64,000 nt of DNA from Cryptosporangium arvum DSM 44712. GTDB taxonomy: Bacteria; Actinomycetota; Actinomycetes; Mycobacteriales; Cryptosporangiaceae. The notes under the pieces are model-generated. The model searched no databases. It had not been told where the DNA came from and was given only the letters and a program-made list of their open reading frames with translations. The stretch lies in the NCBI RefSeq assembly GCF_000585375.1, contig NZ_KK073874.1, positions 1,364,001-1,428,000 on the forward strand, in the 5' to 3' direction. This document shows, in pieces, positions 46,160 to 54,436 of the stretch. The stretch's first letter is position 1. Each line of letters opens with the position of its first letter. The position numbers were made by a program, and so were the translations under genes.

Positions 46160-46193
46160 GAGGGGCGGCCCGGCAGTTGCCGGGCCGCCCCTC
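46160..46193. terminator. 15-bp perfect terminator hairpin
   Basis: GAGGGGCGGCCCGGC and its complement enclose AGTT between the hydrolase stop and the convergent soxR stop, suitable for both directions. Confidence 0.85.
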
Positions 46194-46198
46194 GCGTT

Positions 46199-46663
46199 TC
46201 AGACCTCTTCGCCGACGGGGTCGCGGAGCAGGCGGGGGAGGTAGACCGCGCCGGGGCCGGCGCCGGCCGCGCGGTCGCCGGGGTTGGAGAGCCGGCAGCG
46301 CTGCAGCGAGAGACATCCGCAGCCGATGCAGGAGTCGAGCCCGTCGCGCAGGGCCATCAGCGCGCTGATCTGCTCGTCGAGGCGCGACCGCCAGCTGCGC
46401 GAGAGCCGCGTCCAGTCCTGACGCGTCGGGGTGCGCCCGGCAGGCAGCGTGGCGAGCGCGTCGCGAACGTCCTCCAGGCTCAGCCCGACGTGGCGCGCGG
46501 CCCGGATGAACGCCAGCCTGCGCAGCACCGACCGGTGGTATCGGCGCTGGTTGCCCGTCGTGCGGGTGGCTTCGATCAACCCCACCCGCTCGTAGTAGCG
46601 CAGTGCCGACGGCGCGTGCCCACTGCGGTGCGAGACGTCGCCCATCGTGAGCAGATCGTTCAT
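46199..46663 (-). CDS. soxR: SoxR redox-sensing MerR regulator
   Basis: The 154-residue regulator has a MerR winged helix (about 5-75, with SALRYYERVGLI) and the SoxR cluster-binding motif CIGCGCLSLQRC with C112, C115, C117 and C123 (CX2CXCX5C). In actinomycetes SoxR senses redox-active metabolites such as quinones or phenazines through a [2Fe-2S] cluster. It is divergent from an SDR gene whose promoter carries a palindromic SoxR-like box. Confidence 0.93.
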   Translation of the reverse strand: MNDLLTMGDVSHRSGHAPSALRYYERVGLIEATRTTGNQRRYHRSVLRRLAFIRAARHVGLSLEDVRDALATLPAGRTPTRQDWTRLSRSWRSRLDEQISALMALRDGLDSCIGCGCLSLQRCRLSNPGDRAAGAGPGAVYLPRLLRDPVGEEV

Positions 46664-46679
46664 CCCGGCCTCCGGAAGC

Positions 46680-46710
46680 TTGACCTGAAGTCAACTTCAC
46701 TTTTTACCGT
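46680..46710 (+). promoter_or_regulatory. SoxR-type promoter with palindromic box
   Basis: A -35 element TTGACC (46680-46685) and a weak -10 TACCGT (46705-46710) are separated by 19 bases, the overlong spacer that MerR-family activators correct. Inside the spacer the dyad TGAAGT-CA-ACTTCA occupies 46686-46699. It directs transcription to the SDR/QueA-like pair. The elements match known SoxR logic; the binding is inferred. Confidence 0.75.
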
Positions 46711-46741
46711 ACCGGCAGCGCATCGACGAACGGAGAACATC

Positions 46742-47431
46742 ATGCCTGTCGGAATCATCACCGGTGCTTCGCGTGGACTCGGCCGGGTCACCGCGCTCGC
46801 GCTCGCGGCCCGCGGCTGGGACCTCGTCGTGGACGGCCGGGACGCGGCCGCCCTCGATCGCGCGGTCGCCGAGTTCCGCAGCCGCGGGGGACCGGGAACA
46901 CAGGTGCTGGCGGTTCCCGGCGACGTCGGCGAACCGTCGCACCGCGCGACGCTGGCCCGCGTCGCCCGCACGCTCGGCCCGGTGGACCTGCTCGTCAACA
47001 ACGCGAGCACGCTCGGCCCGATGCCGCCGCTCGCGGACTACCCGCTGCACCGGCTGGCGTCGGTGCTCGCGGTGAACGTGCTCGCGCCGCTCGGCCTGAT
47101 CCAGCTGCTCGACTCCGTCGACACCGTGATCAACGTCAGTTCGGACGCCGCCGTCGAGGCCTACCCGAACTGGGGCGGCTACGGGGCCAGCAAGGCCGCG
47201 CTCGACCACCTGTCGGCCGTACTCGCGGTGGAGCGGGCCGACCTCCGGGTGTATGCGTTCGACCCGGGTGACATGCGGACCGCGATGCACCAGGAAGCGT
47301 TCCCGGGCGAGGACATCTCGGACCGGCCGGAACCGGAGACGGTCGTGCCTGCGTTGCTCCGGCTGGTGTCCGAGCGGCCGCCGAGCGGACGGTACCGGGC
47401 CTCCGACCTGCTGGCGGGGGTGACCGCGTGA
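46742..47431 (+). CDS. SDR oxidoreductase, likely SoxR target
   Basis: A 229-residue SDR with TGASRGLG at residues 7-14, NNAS near 83, a serine in VINVSSDAA near 126 and YGASKAALD near 142. A divergent Asp/Arg pair after the glycine motif (VVDGRDAAA) suggests NADP(H). Quinone-like or aldehyde substrates would fit SoxR control but this is inference. ATG 46742 follows the promoter by 32 bases. The stop overlaps the GTG of the QueA-like gene. Confidence 0.88.
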   Translation: MPVGIITGASRGLGRVTALALAARGWDLVVDGRDAAALDRAVAEFRSRGGPGTQVLAVPGDVGEPSHRATLARVARTLGPVDLLVNNASTLGPMPPLADYPLHRLASVLAVNVLAPLGLIQLLDSVDTVINVSSDAAVEAYPNWGGYGASKAALDHLSAVLAVERADLRVYAFDPGDMRTAMHQEAFPGEDISDRPEPETVVPALLRLVSERPPSGRYRASDLLAGVTA

Positions 47432-48459
47432 AACCCAGCACGGTGTTCACCCTGCCCGCCGACGCCGACGCCCACGAACCCCCGGAGGCGCGGGGATCGG
47501 CCCGGGACGAGGTCCGGCTGCTCGTCGCCTCGCCGTCCGGTCTGACGTCCACCCGGTTCGGGCGGCTGCCCGCCTACCTCGAGCCGGGCGACCTGGTGGT
47601 CGTCAACACCTCGGCGACGCTCCCGGCCGCCGTCGACGGCCACCGTCCCGACGGCACCCCGGTGGTGATCCACTTCTCGGCGCCCCGCGGGGCCGGCTGG
47701 GTGGTGGAGGTACGGGTTCCGGACGGGTCCGGCCCGGTGCTCGACGGGGTGAGCGGCGAACGGATCGCGGTTCCGGGCGGGGCCGGCCTGACGCTGCGCG
47801 AGCCGGCCGACGAGCGTGCGCACGGCGTGCGGCTCTGGACCGCGGACGTCGCGCTCGAAGGGCCCGTCGAGGCCTGGCTGAACCGTCACGGACGCCCGAT
47901 CACCTACAGCTACCTGCACGGACGCTGGCCACTCTCCGACTACCAGCCGGTCTTCGCCCGGGAGCCAGGCAGCGCCGAGATGGCCAGCGCCGGGCGCCCG
48001 TTCACCGACCGCCTGGTCACCGACCTGGTCACCCGGGGCGTCGCGGTGGCCCCGGTGCTCCTGCACACCGGCGTCTCGTCGCCGGAGGCCGGCGAGGGGC
48101 CGCAGACCGAGTGGTTCCGCGTGCCCGCCGCCACCGCGCGCCTGGTGCGGTCGACACGCGACGCCGGGGGTCGGGTGGTCGCGGTCGGCACGACCGTCAC
48201 CCGTGCGTTGGAGAGCGCGGTCGACGAGACCGGGCGGGTGCGCGCGGCCGAGGGCTGGACCGACCTCGTGATCGGCCCGGACCACCCGCCTCGCGTGGTG
48301 AACGGGCTGGTCACCGGCTGGCACACGCCCGAGGCCTCCCACCTGCTGCTCCTCGAAGCCGTCGCGGGCCCCGGCCTCGTGCAGGCCGCCTACCGCGCCG
48401 CCGTCGCCGAGCGGTACCGCTGGCACGAGTTCGGCGACAGCTGCCTACTGCTCCCCTGA
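47428..48459 (+). CDS. QueA-like SAM:tRNA ribosyltransferase-isomerase family protein
   Basis: The 343-residue protein belongs to the QueA family: LEPGDLVVVNTSATLPAA near 50, SYLHGRWPLSDYQPVFA near 156 and MASAGRPFTDRLVTDL near 180, together with GTTVTRALES near 254 are recognisable. True QueA makes epoxyqueuosine in tRNA; the changes around the SAGLHFT motif (here SAGRPFT) suggest a divergent actinobacterial paralogue whose substrate may differ. No queuosine pathway gene is nearby. It is coupled to the SDR gene and overlaps a convergent gene by 15 bases. Confidence 0.8.
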   Translation: MKPSTVFTLPADADAHEPPEARGSARDEVRLLVASPSGLTSTRFGRLPAYLEPGDLVVVNTSATLPAAVDGHRPDGTPVVIHFSAPRGAGWVVEVRVPDGSGPVLDGVSGERIAVPGGAGLTLREPADERAHGVRLWTADVALEGPVEAWLNRHGRPITYSYLHGRWPLSDYQPVFAREPGSAEMASAGRPFTDRLVTDLVTRGVAVAPVLLHTGVSSPEAGEGPQTEWFRVPAATARLVRSTRDAGGRVVAVGTTVTRALESAVDETGRVRAAEGWTDLVIGPDHPPRVVNGLVTGWHTPEASHLLLLEAVAGPGLVQAAYRAAVAERYRWHEFGDSCLLLP

Positions 48460-50322
48460 GCGCACCACCACCGGCTCCGCCGCCCGTCCGGCCCGCTTCA
48501 CCCGGTACATGGCCTGATCGGCGATGCTGAGCAGCGCCTCGGACCCCAACGCGGTCCCGACCCCGACGCCGACGCTCGCCCCGACCGCGAGCTCGTCACC
48601 GTCGGCCTCGATCGGCGCCCGCAGGAGCGTGCGGAAGCGCTCCGCGACCGCTTCCGCGTCGGCCGGCGTGGTCTCCGGCAGCACGACCGCGAACTCGTCC
48701 CCACCCAGGCGCGCCGGAGTGTCCCCGGGACGCGCGCACTCCCGGAGGCGCCCGGCGACCGCCACCAGCACGGCGTCGCCCGCCGGGTGCCCGTGCACGT
48801 CGTTGATGAGCTTGAAGTCGTCGAGGTCGACGAGCAGCAGCGCGCACGGCCCGGACGCGCCGGCCGCCAGCCGCTCGTTGAACAGGGCCCGGTTCGGCAA
48901 CCCGGTCAGCGGGTCGTGCGTGGCCTCGTGCTGCAGCTGGTCGCGGAACCGGCGCGCCTCGGTGACGTCCCTCGCGTTGCAGACGACCCCGCCGACGCCC
49001 GCCATCTCCAGCAGGTTCGTGCTCGCGCCGTCCAGCCAGCGCCAGCTGCCGTCGGCGTGCCGGTACCGCGCGGAGATCGTCATCGTGCCGCCCTGCCGGG
49101 CCCGCAGCTTGCGGAACGCGGCGTCGGTGGCCTCCCGGTCGTCGGGGTGGAGCAGGTCCGCCAGCCGGAGGCCGAGGGCCTCGTCGGGGGAGAGGCCGAG
49201 CACTCTCTTCACCGCGGGGCTGGTGAACGTCAGCACGCCGTCGGCGTCCACCACCAGCGTGATGTCGGTGGAGTGCTGGAGCAGCGACCGGTACCACCGC
49301 TCGTTCTGACCCAGGGCCGCCAGGCTCTTGTCCAGGCGCTGGATCAGGGCTTGGTTGTCGGCGAACGCGTCGATCTGCCGGATCGAGACCAGGACGCTGA
49401 TCACCACCACGGCCAGCAGCACACCCCAGGCCTTCGGCCCGGCACTGCGGGGCAGAACGGCGACGAGCGTCCCGGCCGCGGCCAGCGTCGCGACGTACGG
49501 CAGCTTGTTGTGCGAGCGCTGCAGCTTCCGCCGGCGCGGGTGCAGGCCGGCCGCGAACTCGAGTTCCTGGATGCGGAAACCGGTGCCGATCAGCATGGCC
49601 GCCAACACCTGGAGCGCCTGGGCGGCTCCGGCGTGTTCCTGCGCGCCGAGCGCGCTGCTCGCGAAGATGCCGACGCCCTGGGTGACGGCGGACGCGATGC
49701 ACGGGAGCACGGCGATCCTGGTCATCGGCGCCGCGTCGGCGTAGAGCAACTTCGTCGAGGCGAACGTGGCCACGAGCACCAGCCCGGCGGCGATCAGGCC
49801 GGAGACCCGGTCGACGCCGGGCTCCGCGGCCAGCGCCCAGGCCAGCGCGGCGCCGCCGAGCAGCACGGTCGCGGCGTCCAGCCAGAACCGCAGCCGCTCC
49901 CGGACGGTGCGTACCGCCGTCGGGTACAGCAGCACCCCCGCCACGGCCGCGGTCACACCCACCAGGAACGACGCGGTCTGGATCGGGCCCGCCGTCGCGG
50001 CGTCCGGGCCGGCGCGGGCGAACACGATGACGATCTGGCTGACGTCACCGACCGCGAAGCAGACGCCGGTGAACGTGATCGCGCGGTAGAACGGGCGCGC
50101 CTGGCGGGGGAGGTCGGGTCGGCGGGCGATCCGGAACGCGAAGACGGCCAGGCTCGTGTCCAGCACCAGCTGCGTGAGCCAGCTGACCCGCAGCTCGTAG
50201 GCCAGTTCGGCGCCGGCGACGAGCAGCCAGGTGGCCACGACGAGCGCGCCGCCGACATAGACGAGCAGGACCGGATCGCGGAACAGCGCTCCCCGGAACT
50301 TGAATCGCCTCACACCCGGCAC
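48445..50322 (-). CDS. Membrane PAS-GGDEF diguanylate cyclase
   Basis: A 625-residue protein with about nine membrane helices (20-300), a PAS/PAC domain (about 325-440) and a GGDEF domain with PARLGGDEFAVVLPE near residue 538. It should produce cyclic di-GMP in response to a membrane or PAS signal. GTG 50322 is preferred because the membrane region begins shortly after; the frame stays open far upstream but antisense to the next gene. The third GGDEF protein in the window. Confidence 0.88.
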   Translation of the reverse strand: MPGVRRFKFRGALFRDPVLLVYVGGALVVATWLLVAGAELAYELRVSWLTQLVLDTSLAVFAFRIARRPDLPRQARPFYRAITFTGVCFAVGDVSQIVIVFARAGPDAATAGPIQTASFLVGVTAAVAGVLLYPTAVRTVRERLRFWLDAATVLLGGAALAWALAAEPGVDRVSGLIAAGLVLVATFASTKLLYADAAPMTRIAVLPCIASAVTQGVGIFASSALGAQEHAGAAQALQVLAAMLIGTGFRIQELEFAAGLHPRRRKLQRSHNKLPYVATLAAAGTLVAVLPRSAGPKAWGVLLAVVVISVLVSIRQIDAFADNQALIQRLDKSLAALGQNERWYRSLLQHSTDITLVVDADGVLTFTSPAVKRVLGLSPDEALGLRLADLLHPDDREATDAAFRKLRARQGGTMTISARYRHADGSWRWLDGASTNLLEMAGVGGVVCNARDVTEARRFRDQLQHEATHDPLTGLPNRALFNERLAAGASGPCALLLVDLDDFKLINDVHGHPAGDAVLVAVAGRLRECARPGDTPARLGGDEFAVVLPETTPADAEAVAERFRTLLRAPIEADGDELAVGASVGVGVGTALGSEALLSIADQAMYRVKRAGRAAEPVVVRSGEQ

Positions 50323-50372
50323 ATCTGTACATCGGTCGGACGAGCGTGCGGTTGACGCGAACGGGCGTCGGT

Positions 50373-51545
50373 TCAGTGCGCCCGGGGTGCCTCGGTCTTT
50401 TCGAGCGCCGCGGTCGCGCCGTCCGCGGTGGTGTCGTCCGCGGTGGTGTCGTCCGCGGTGGTGTCGTCCGCGGTCGTGCCGTTCGCGGCGGGGGCGGAGC
50501 GGGCGTCGCGGCGGGCCTGGAGTAGCCACCACCAGCCGCTGAGGGCCGCGCCGAGGCTGAAGCCCAGAAGTGCGGTGGTGAGGAGGCGGGCGACGGGACC
50601 GGGCCACGGCACCGCCGGGACAGCGTGCGCGAATGTCTCGTAATCCGGCAGCCCGCCCAGCAGCGCGAGACACACCCCGGCGAAGGCCAGCGCGAACGGG
50701 CCCGCGTCCGTACCGCGGATCGTGACCACCGCCGCCGCCAGCGCGGCCAGCGACACCAGCAGGCCCACACCCTGCCCGGTCAGCACCCCGGTGACGACAC
50801 CGAACCCGGTCGAGCCCGCGACGATCGTGCGCCCCACCGCGTCGGCGAGTTCGGCCAGCGCCGCCACCCCGAGCGCGCCGGCGACGAGAAGGCGCGCGGC
50901 CGGACGTCGGCCCCAGAAGTAGGTGACCGCGAACAGGGCGGCCGCCGCCAGCACGACCGCGGCCCACCACAGCGTGGGCGTGGGTGGTGGCTCGTAGTCG
51001 AGGGTGCCGCTGACCGTGGTCGGGGTGCCGGCCACGACGAGCGCGACCGTCCAGGACGCGAGGCGATGCGACGACGCCGGGGCGGCGGTGACGGCCGGCG
51101 GCGGGCTGGTGCTCATCCAGTGCGAGCGATGGTCGTGCCAGCGCACCACCCGCTCCGAGCTGACCTTCTGCCACTGCGGCGCGGCGGCGGTGTCGACGCG
51201 GGCGCTCGCCGGGACCGGGCTCTTGCCGTCGGCGGTGGCGTTGATCCAGGTGGCGGGCGAGCGGGTGTTCGTCCAGACGCCGTCGGCCGAGATCTTGAGG
51301 TAGGGCTCGCCGGAGTAGCCCCGGACCTCGACGTCCTGGGTGGTGTCGCTGCGCAGCTCGAGGCGCGCGCCGTTCTCGATGACGTGCACCGTGACGTCGT
51401 CGGTCGACGGGGTGACCGCGGTGATCGCGGTGCGGTAGTCGGTCGCCTCGGGTTTCGCGTCGGCGCCGTGGGCCCGGGCCGGCGCCGCGGTTCCCAGCAG
51501 CAGCGCGACCACGACCGCGAGCAGGGTGACGACGGTTCGCTGCAT
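50373..51545 (-). CDS. Conserved exported membrane protein, unknown
   Basis: The 390-residue protein has a signal peptide (1-26, ending APARAHG), an extracellular beta-rich domain of about 170 residues with VTVHVIENGARLELRSDTT and GYSGEPYLKISADGVW, four to five membrane helices (about 205-345), and a Thr/Ala/Asp repeat tail (TTADD). No catalytic motif is visible. Similar actinobacterial proteins are annotated only as hypothetical. ATG 51545 was chosen because the signal peptide follows. Confidence 0.75.
   Translation of the reverse strand: MQRTVVTLLAVVVALLLGTAAPARAHGADAKPEATDYRTAITAVTPSTDDVTVHVIENGARLELRSDTTQDVEVRGYSGEPYLKISADGVWTNTRSPATWINATADGKSPVPASARVDTAAAPQWQKVSSERVVRWHDHRSHWMSTSPPPAVTAAPASSHRLASWTVALVVAGTPTTVSGTLDYEPPPTPTLWWAAVVLAAAALFAVTYFWGRRPAARLLVAGALGVAALAELADAVGRTIVAGSTGFGVVTGVLTGQGVGLLVSLAALAAAVVTIRGTDAGPFALAFAGVCLALLGGLPDYETFAHAVPAVPWPGPVARLLTTALLGFSLGAALSGWWWLLQARRDARSAPAANGTTADDTTADDTTADDTTADGATAALEKTEAPRAH
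50421..50480. repeat. 15-bp tandem repeat in the membrane-protein tail
   Basis: Four copies close to GTCCGCGGTGGTGTC run in frame and encode the repeated Thr-Thr-Ala-Asp-Asp tail; the last copy differs at two positions. Confidence 0.9.
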
Positions 51546-51684
51546 GGCCCCAGCATATCTGCCCTGTTCAGCGGCCTCTTCGACGAATTCCGGAAAGCTC
51601 GTGAACCACTCCCGTCGCATTTCCGTGTGATGGGCGTGGGCAAACTCCGAAGCTCATCCGGGTGCGCCGGACACAGGAGAAGCA

Positions 51685-52518
51685 ATGCGAGGAAAAGGTC
51701 GGTCAGGTTGGACTCTGGGCGTGGCGATCGGTGGAACCGCGCTCGCGCTGACCGGAGCGGCTTTGGTGGGTACGTCGTCCGCCAGCGAGGAGGCGTCATC
51801 GGCTTCTTCGGCTAGCGTCGGTACGATCTCCTGTCCAGACGTCGAAGGTAAGCTGCCTGCTGTTCCGGCGTCGGCCCAGGCCGAAGTCGACCGCAATCTG
51901 CAACTGTTGCAGACGCAGATTTCGGAGGCCCAGAACAGGCTCGAGACCACCGTCGGCCAGGGCGGTAAGAACTTCGTTCAGAACGCGATCCTCGGCCCGT
52001 TGGCCGACAAGCGGAAATCGACGATCGACCGGATCGAGATCTCGATCGGTCGCACCGCGGCCCGGCCGGATCTAGGCGCCGACGCATTGTCGGTGTGCTC
52101 CGTGCAGAACGGTGACGCCCCGTCGGCCGATCCCGCGAACGAGGCTCCGCCGGCCGAAGCGCCCGAGGCGCCCGAGACGTCCGCACCGCCTGCTGACGGT
52201 GGGGACAACGGGGGGAACTCTGCTGGTCAGCAGATCTCCTGCCCGGATGTGGAAAGTCAGCTGCCGGCGATCCCGGCTCAGGCCCAGGCGGAGGTGGAGC
52301 GCAATCTGGCGTTGCTCGATACGCAGATCAATGAAGCCGAAAACCGACTCGTCACGTCCGAAGGCGAAGGAGGCGCGAACTTCGTCCAGAACGCGATCCT
52401 CGGGCCGCTCGCTGACAAGCGAGTAGCCACCATCAACCGTATGCAAACCGCGATCGGCCGGAACGCGCCGCGTCCGAACCTGGACGTCGAGTCGTTGTCG
52501 GTCTGTTCACTCGCCTGA
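51685..52518 (+). CDS. Secreted two-domain cysteine protein, paralogue 1
   Basis: The 277-residue protein has a signal peptide (1-34) and two tandem copies of an unrecognised domain. Each begins with CPDV (C50, C186) and closes with VCS (C138, C274), exactly 88 residues later, and each contains the core FVQNAILGPLADKR preceded by a heptad-like helix with Gln, Asn and Arg. A Pro/Ala/Glu linker joins them. A disulfide between the paired cysteines and a helical hairpin are likely. AGGAGA precedes the ATG. No function can be named. Confidence 0.82.
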   Translation: MRGKGRSGWTLGVAIGGTALALTGAALVGTSSASEEASSASSASVGTISCPDVEGKLPAVPASAQAEVDRNLQLLQTQISEAQNRLETTVGQGGKNFVQNAILGPLADKRKSTIDRIEISIGRTAARPDLGADALSVCSVQNGDAPSADPANEAPPAEAPEAPETSAPPADGGDNGGNSAGQQISCPDVESQLPAIPAQAQAEVERNLALLDTQINEAENRLVTSEGEGGANFVQNAILGPLADKRVATINRMQTAIGRNAPRPNLDVESLSVCSLA

Positions 52519-52532
52519 ATCTGGAAGTGCGG

Positions 52533-52559
52533 TTACGCGGTCTGTGGCGGTCCGCGTAA
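52533..52559 (+). promoter_or_regulatory. 3' UTR stem-loop, copy 1 of a covarying element
   Basis: Arms TTACGCGG and CCGCGTAA enclose the 11-base loop TCTGTGGCGGT, 15 bases after the paralogue 1 stop. A second copy follows paralogue 2 with different arm bases that keep the pairing. Confidence 0.7.
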
Positions 52560-52593
52560 TACCGAATCCCGGTCACCGGGTTCAGGCTTTCCA

Positions 52594-52636
52594 GGGAGCA
52601 TCGCCGGTCACCCCACCGGCGGTGCTCCCTATTTTT
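52594..52636 (+). terminator. Intrinsic terminator of paralogue 1
   Basis: A 15-bp stem with one G-U pair (52594-52608 with 52615-52629), six-base loop, then TATTTTT. It is the clearest factor-independent terminator in the chromosome part. Confidence 0.92.
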
Positions 52637-52767
52637 GTGCCCTTTTTCGTGGTGCTGTTGACCCAGAAACAGTTAATTCGGATCAGTGAACCTGTCGTTG
52701 AATAGCGGCGTTCTTCAGTCTCGTGGGCGCAAGAGGCCCTTCCGGGTGCATCTATAGGGAGAGCGGA

Positions 52768-54018
52768 ATGCGGAAACGAGCAGGACGGTCGCGGTGGGCA
52801 ATCGGTGCCGCCGTCGGAGGAACCGCGGTCGCACTGACCGCAGCGGCGATGGTCGGGGTTTCTTCGGCGAGCATGGATTCGAATGCGGATCCCGCGGCTG
52901 CGAGCGCGGACAAGATCGTCTGTCCTGACGTCGCGAGCCAGTTGGCCGTGGTCCCCTCGGCCGCGCAGGCCGAAGTGGCGCAGAACGTGGTGCTGCTGGA
53001 GATGCAGATCTCCGAGGCGCAGACGCGGCTGGAGACGTCGAACGGTGAGGGTGGGGCGAACTTCGTCCAGAACGCGATCCTCGGGCCGCTGGCGGACAAG
53101 CGCCAGGCGACGATTCAGCGGATCGAGACGGCGATCGGCCGGAAGGCCGACAAGCCGGACCTGAACGCGGAGGAATTGGCGACGTGCGAGGTAGCGGCTG
53201 CGGACGCGGCCGACGCCCCGTCGGCCGACCCCGCGAACGATCCGGCGGCCGACGACGCCGCTGCGGACGACGCCGCTGCGGACGACGCTGCGGCGGACGG
53301 GAACGCTGCGGCGGACGGGAAGCACGAGAAGAAGGGCAAGCACGGCAAGGGCAAGGACGACGCTGCTGCGGCCGATGACGCTGCTGCCGCCGATGACGCT
53401 GCGGCTGCGGATGACGCCGCCGCCGAGGACGCTGCGGCTGCGGACGATGCTGCGGCTGCGGATGACGCGGCCGATGCGGCGGACGCCGGCGACGGTGGCG
53501 CTATTCAGTGCGGGGCGGCCGCGGACTACGTCGATGCGGCCGAGATCGACGCGGCGGATGTTCCCGACGAGGCGGCCGACGTCGTCGACGAGGGCCTCGA
53601 GGAGATCGCCGCGAAGGAAGCGGCGGCCGAGAAGGAAATGGCCAAGGCCAAGCACGCCGGCCGGAAGTACGTCCAGGAGAACATCCTCAACCCGCTGGAG
53701 GTCCAGCGTGTGGGGCTGCTCGCCCGGATGGGTCTCGCCGTCGACAAGTACAACGACGCCGCGGTGAAGGAAGGCGCCAAGGCCGACGCGGCTGACGACG
53801 CTGCTGCTGCTGATGACGCTGCTGCTGCGGATGACGCCGCTGCTGCTGCTGACGACGCCGCTGCTGCTGATGACGCGGCGGCCAAGGACGACGCTGCGGC
53901 CGAGGACGACGCCGCGGCTGACGACGCGGACGCCGCTGCCGACGATGACGCTGCGAACCAGGCGCTCGAGGACGCGCTGGAGCTGATCATCGCCGCTGCG
54001 GGTTGCAGCATTGCCTGA
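52768..54018 (+). CDS. Secreted cysteine protein, paralogue 2, Asp/Ala repeats
   Basis: The 416-residue protein has a signal peptide similar to paralogue 1, a first domain with C52-C140 (again 88 apart) and the same FVQNAILGPLADKR core, a long Asp/Ala repeat with a Lys/Gly/His insertion, and a divergent second domain from C248 with KYVQENILNPLEVQR and a closing C413, split by a second Asp/Ala repeat. The repeats make it very acidic, so metal or cationic polymer binding outside the cell is possible. AGGGAG precedes the ATG. The DNA similarity shows recent duplication. Confidence 0.82.
   Translation: MRKRAGRSRWAIGAAVGGTAVALTAAAMVGVSSASMDSNADPAAASADKIVCPDVASQLAVVPSAAQAEVAQNVVLLEMQISEAQTRLETSNGEGGANFVQNAILGPLADKRQATIQRIETAIGRKADKPDLNAEELATCEVAAADAADAPSADPANDPAADDAAADDAAADDAAADGNAAADGKHEKKGKHGKGKDDAAAADDAAAADDAAAADDAAAEDAAAADDAAAADDAADAADAGDGGAIQCGAAADYVDAAEIDAADVPDEAADVVDEGLEEIAAKEAAAEKEMAKAKHAGRKYVQENILNPLEVQRVGLLARMGLAVDKYNDAAVKEGAKADAADDAAAADDAAAADDAAAAADDAAAADDAAAKDDAAAEDDAAADDADAAADDDAANQALEDALELIIAAAGCSIA
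53230..53470. repeat. Asp-Asp-Ala-Ala codon repeat, first tract
   Basis: Imperfect tandem units such as GATGACGCTGCTGCG encode DDAAA runs between the two cysteine domains of paralogue 2, interrupted by a short Lys/Gly/His segment. Confidence 0.88.
53780..53960. repeat. Asp-Asp-Ala-Ala codon repeat, second tract
   Basis: A second set of GACGACGCTGCT-like units lies inside the second domain of paralogue 2, between its core motif and its last cysteine. Confidence 0.88.
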
Positions 54019-54104
54019 GTGAGGTAGCGCTCCCCGGATCCCGGCCCGAGTCTGATGGGCAACGTCGGGCCGGGATTCCCGGAGCCACCGGGGAGGCGAT
54101 CGGA

Positions 54105-54131
54105 ACGCGCGGTCTGTGGCGGCCCGCGCGT
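54105..54131 (+). promoter_or_regulatory. 3' UTR stem-loop, copy 2 of a covarying element
   Basis: Arms ACGCGCGG and CCGCGCGT enclose the loop TCTGTGGCGGC, nearly identical to copy 1, while the outer arm bases changed on both sides and kept pairing. Confidence 0.7.
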
Positions 54132-54163
54132 GACCGATCCCGGTAATCCACTCAGGTCGCCCA

Positions 54164-54200
54164 GGGCGCACCGCCGGCCGGGGAAGCCGGCGGTGCGCCC
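54164..54200 (+). terminator. Terminator of paralogue 2
   Basis: A 15-bp perfect stem (54164-54178 with 54186-54200) and seven-base loop aligned with the paralogue 1 terminator, followed by CCTTCT instead of a clean T tract. Confidence 0.8.
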
Positions 54201-54215
54201 CCTTCTACGCACGAC

Positions 54216-54251
54216 GAAGCGGGGACGGAGTCTTCACTCCGTCCCCGCTTC
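54216..54251. terminator. 16-bp perfect hairpin between convergent units
   Basis: GAAGCGGGGACGGAGT and its complement enclose CTTC. It probably stops transcripts from the minus-strand SMR operon. From 54252 to 54436 I see no gene or clear signal. Confidence 0.75.
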
Positions 54252-54436
54252 ACGTGGTGTGAGGCGCGACCCCGCCGGTTCCGGGCGGACGGGGCCGCGC
54301 GAATGAATAGTCGCCCGTCGGGACCCTCGGTTCTCATACCTGGCGGAGTAAGTCCTACTCGCGGTGGCGTCTCGGGGATTCCCACTCTGTGCGTCGAATC
54401 GCTTGTGGACATCGACGTCGAGAGTGGTCGGTCGCG

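Noticed and set aside
50323-51174. Upstream extension of the PAS-GGDEF frame to 909 codons
   Set aside because: The extension lies antisense to the exported membrane-protein gene body and is low complexity; the membrane domain of the cyclase starts right after the GTG at 50322.
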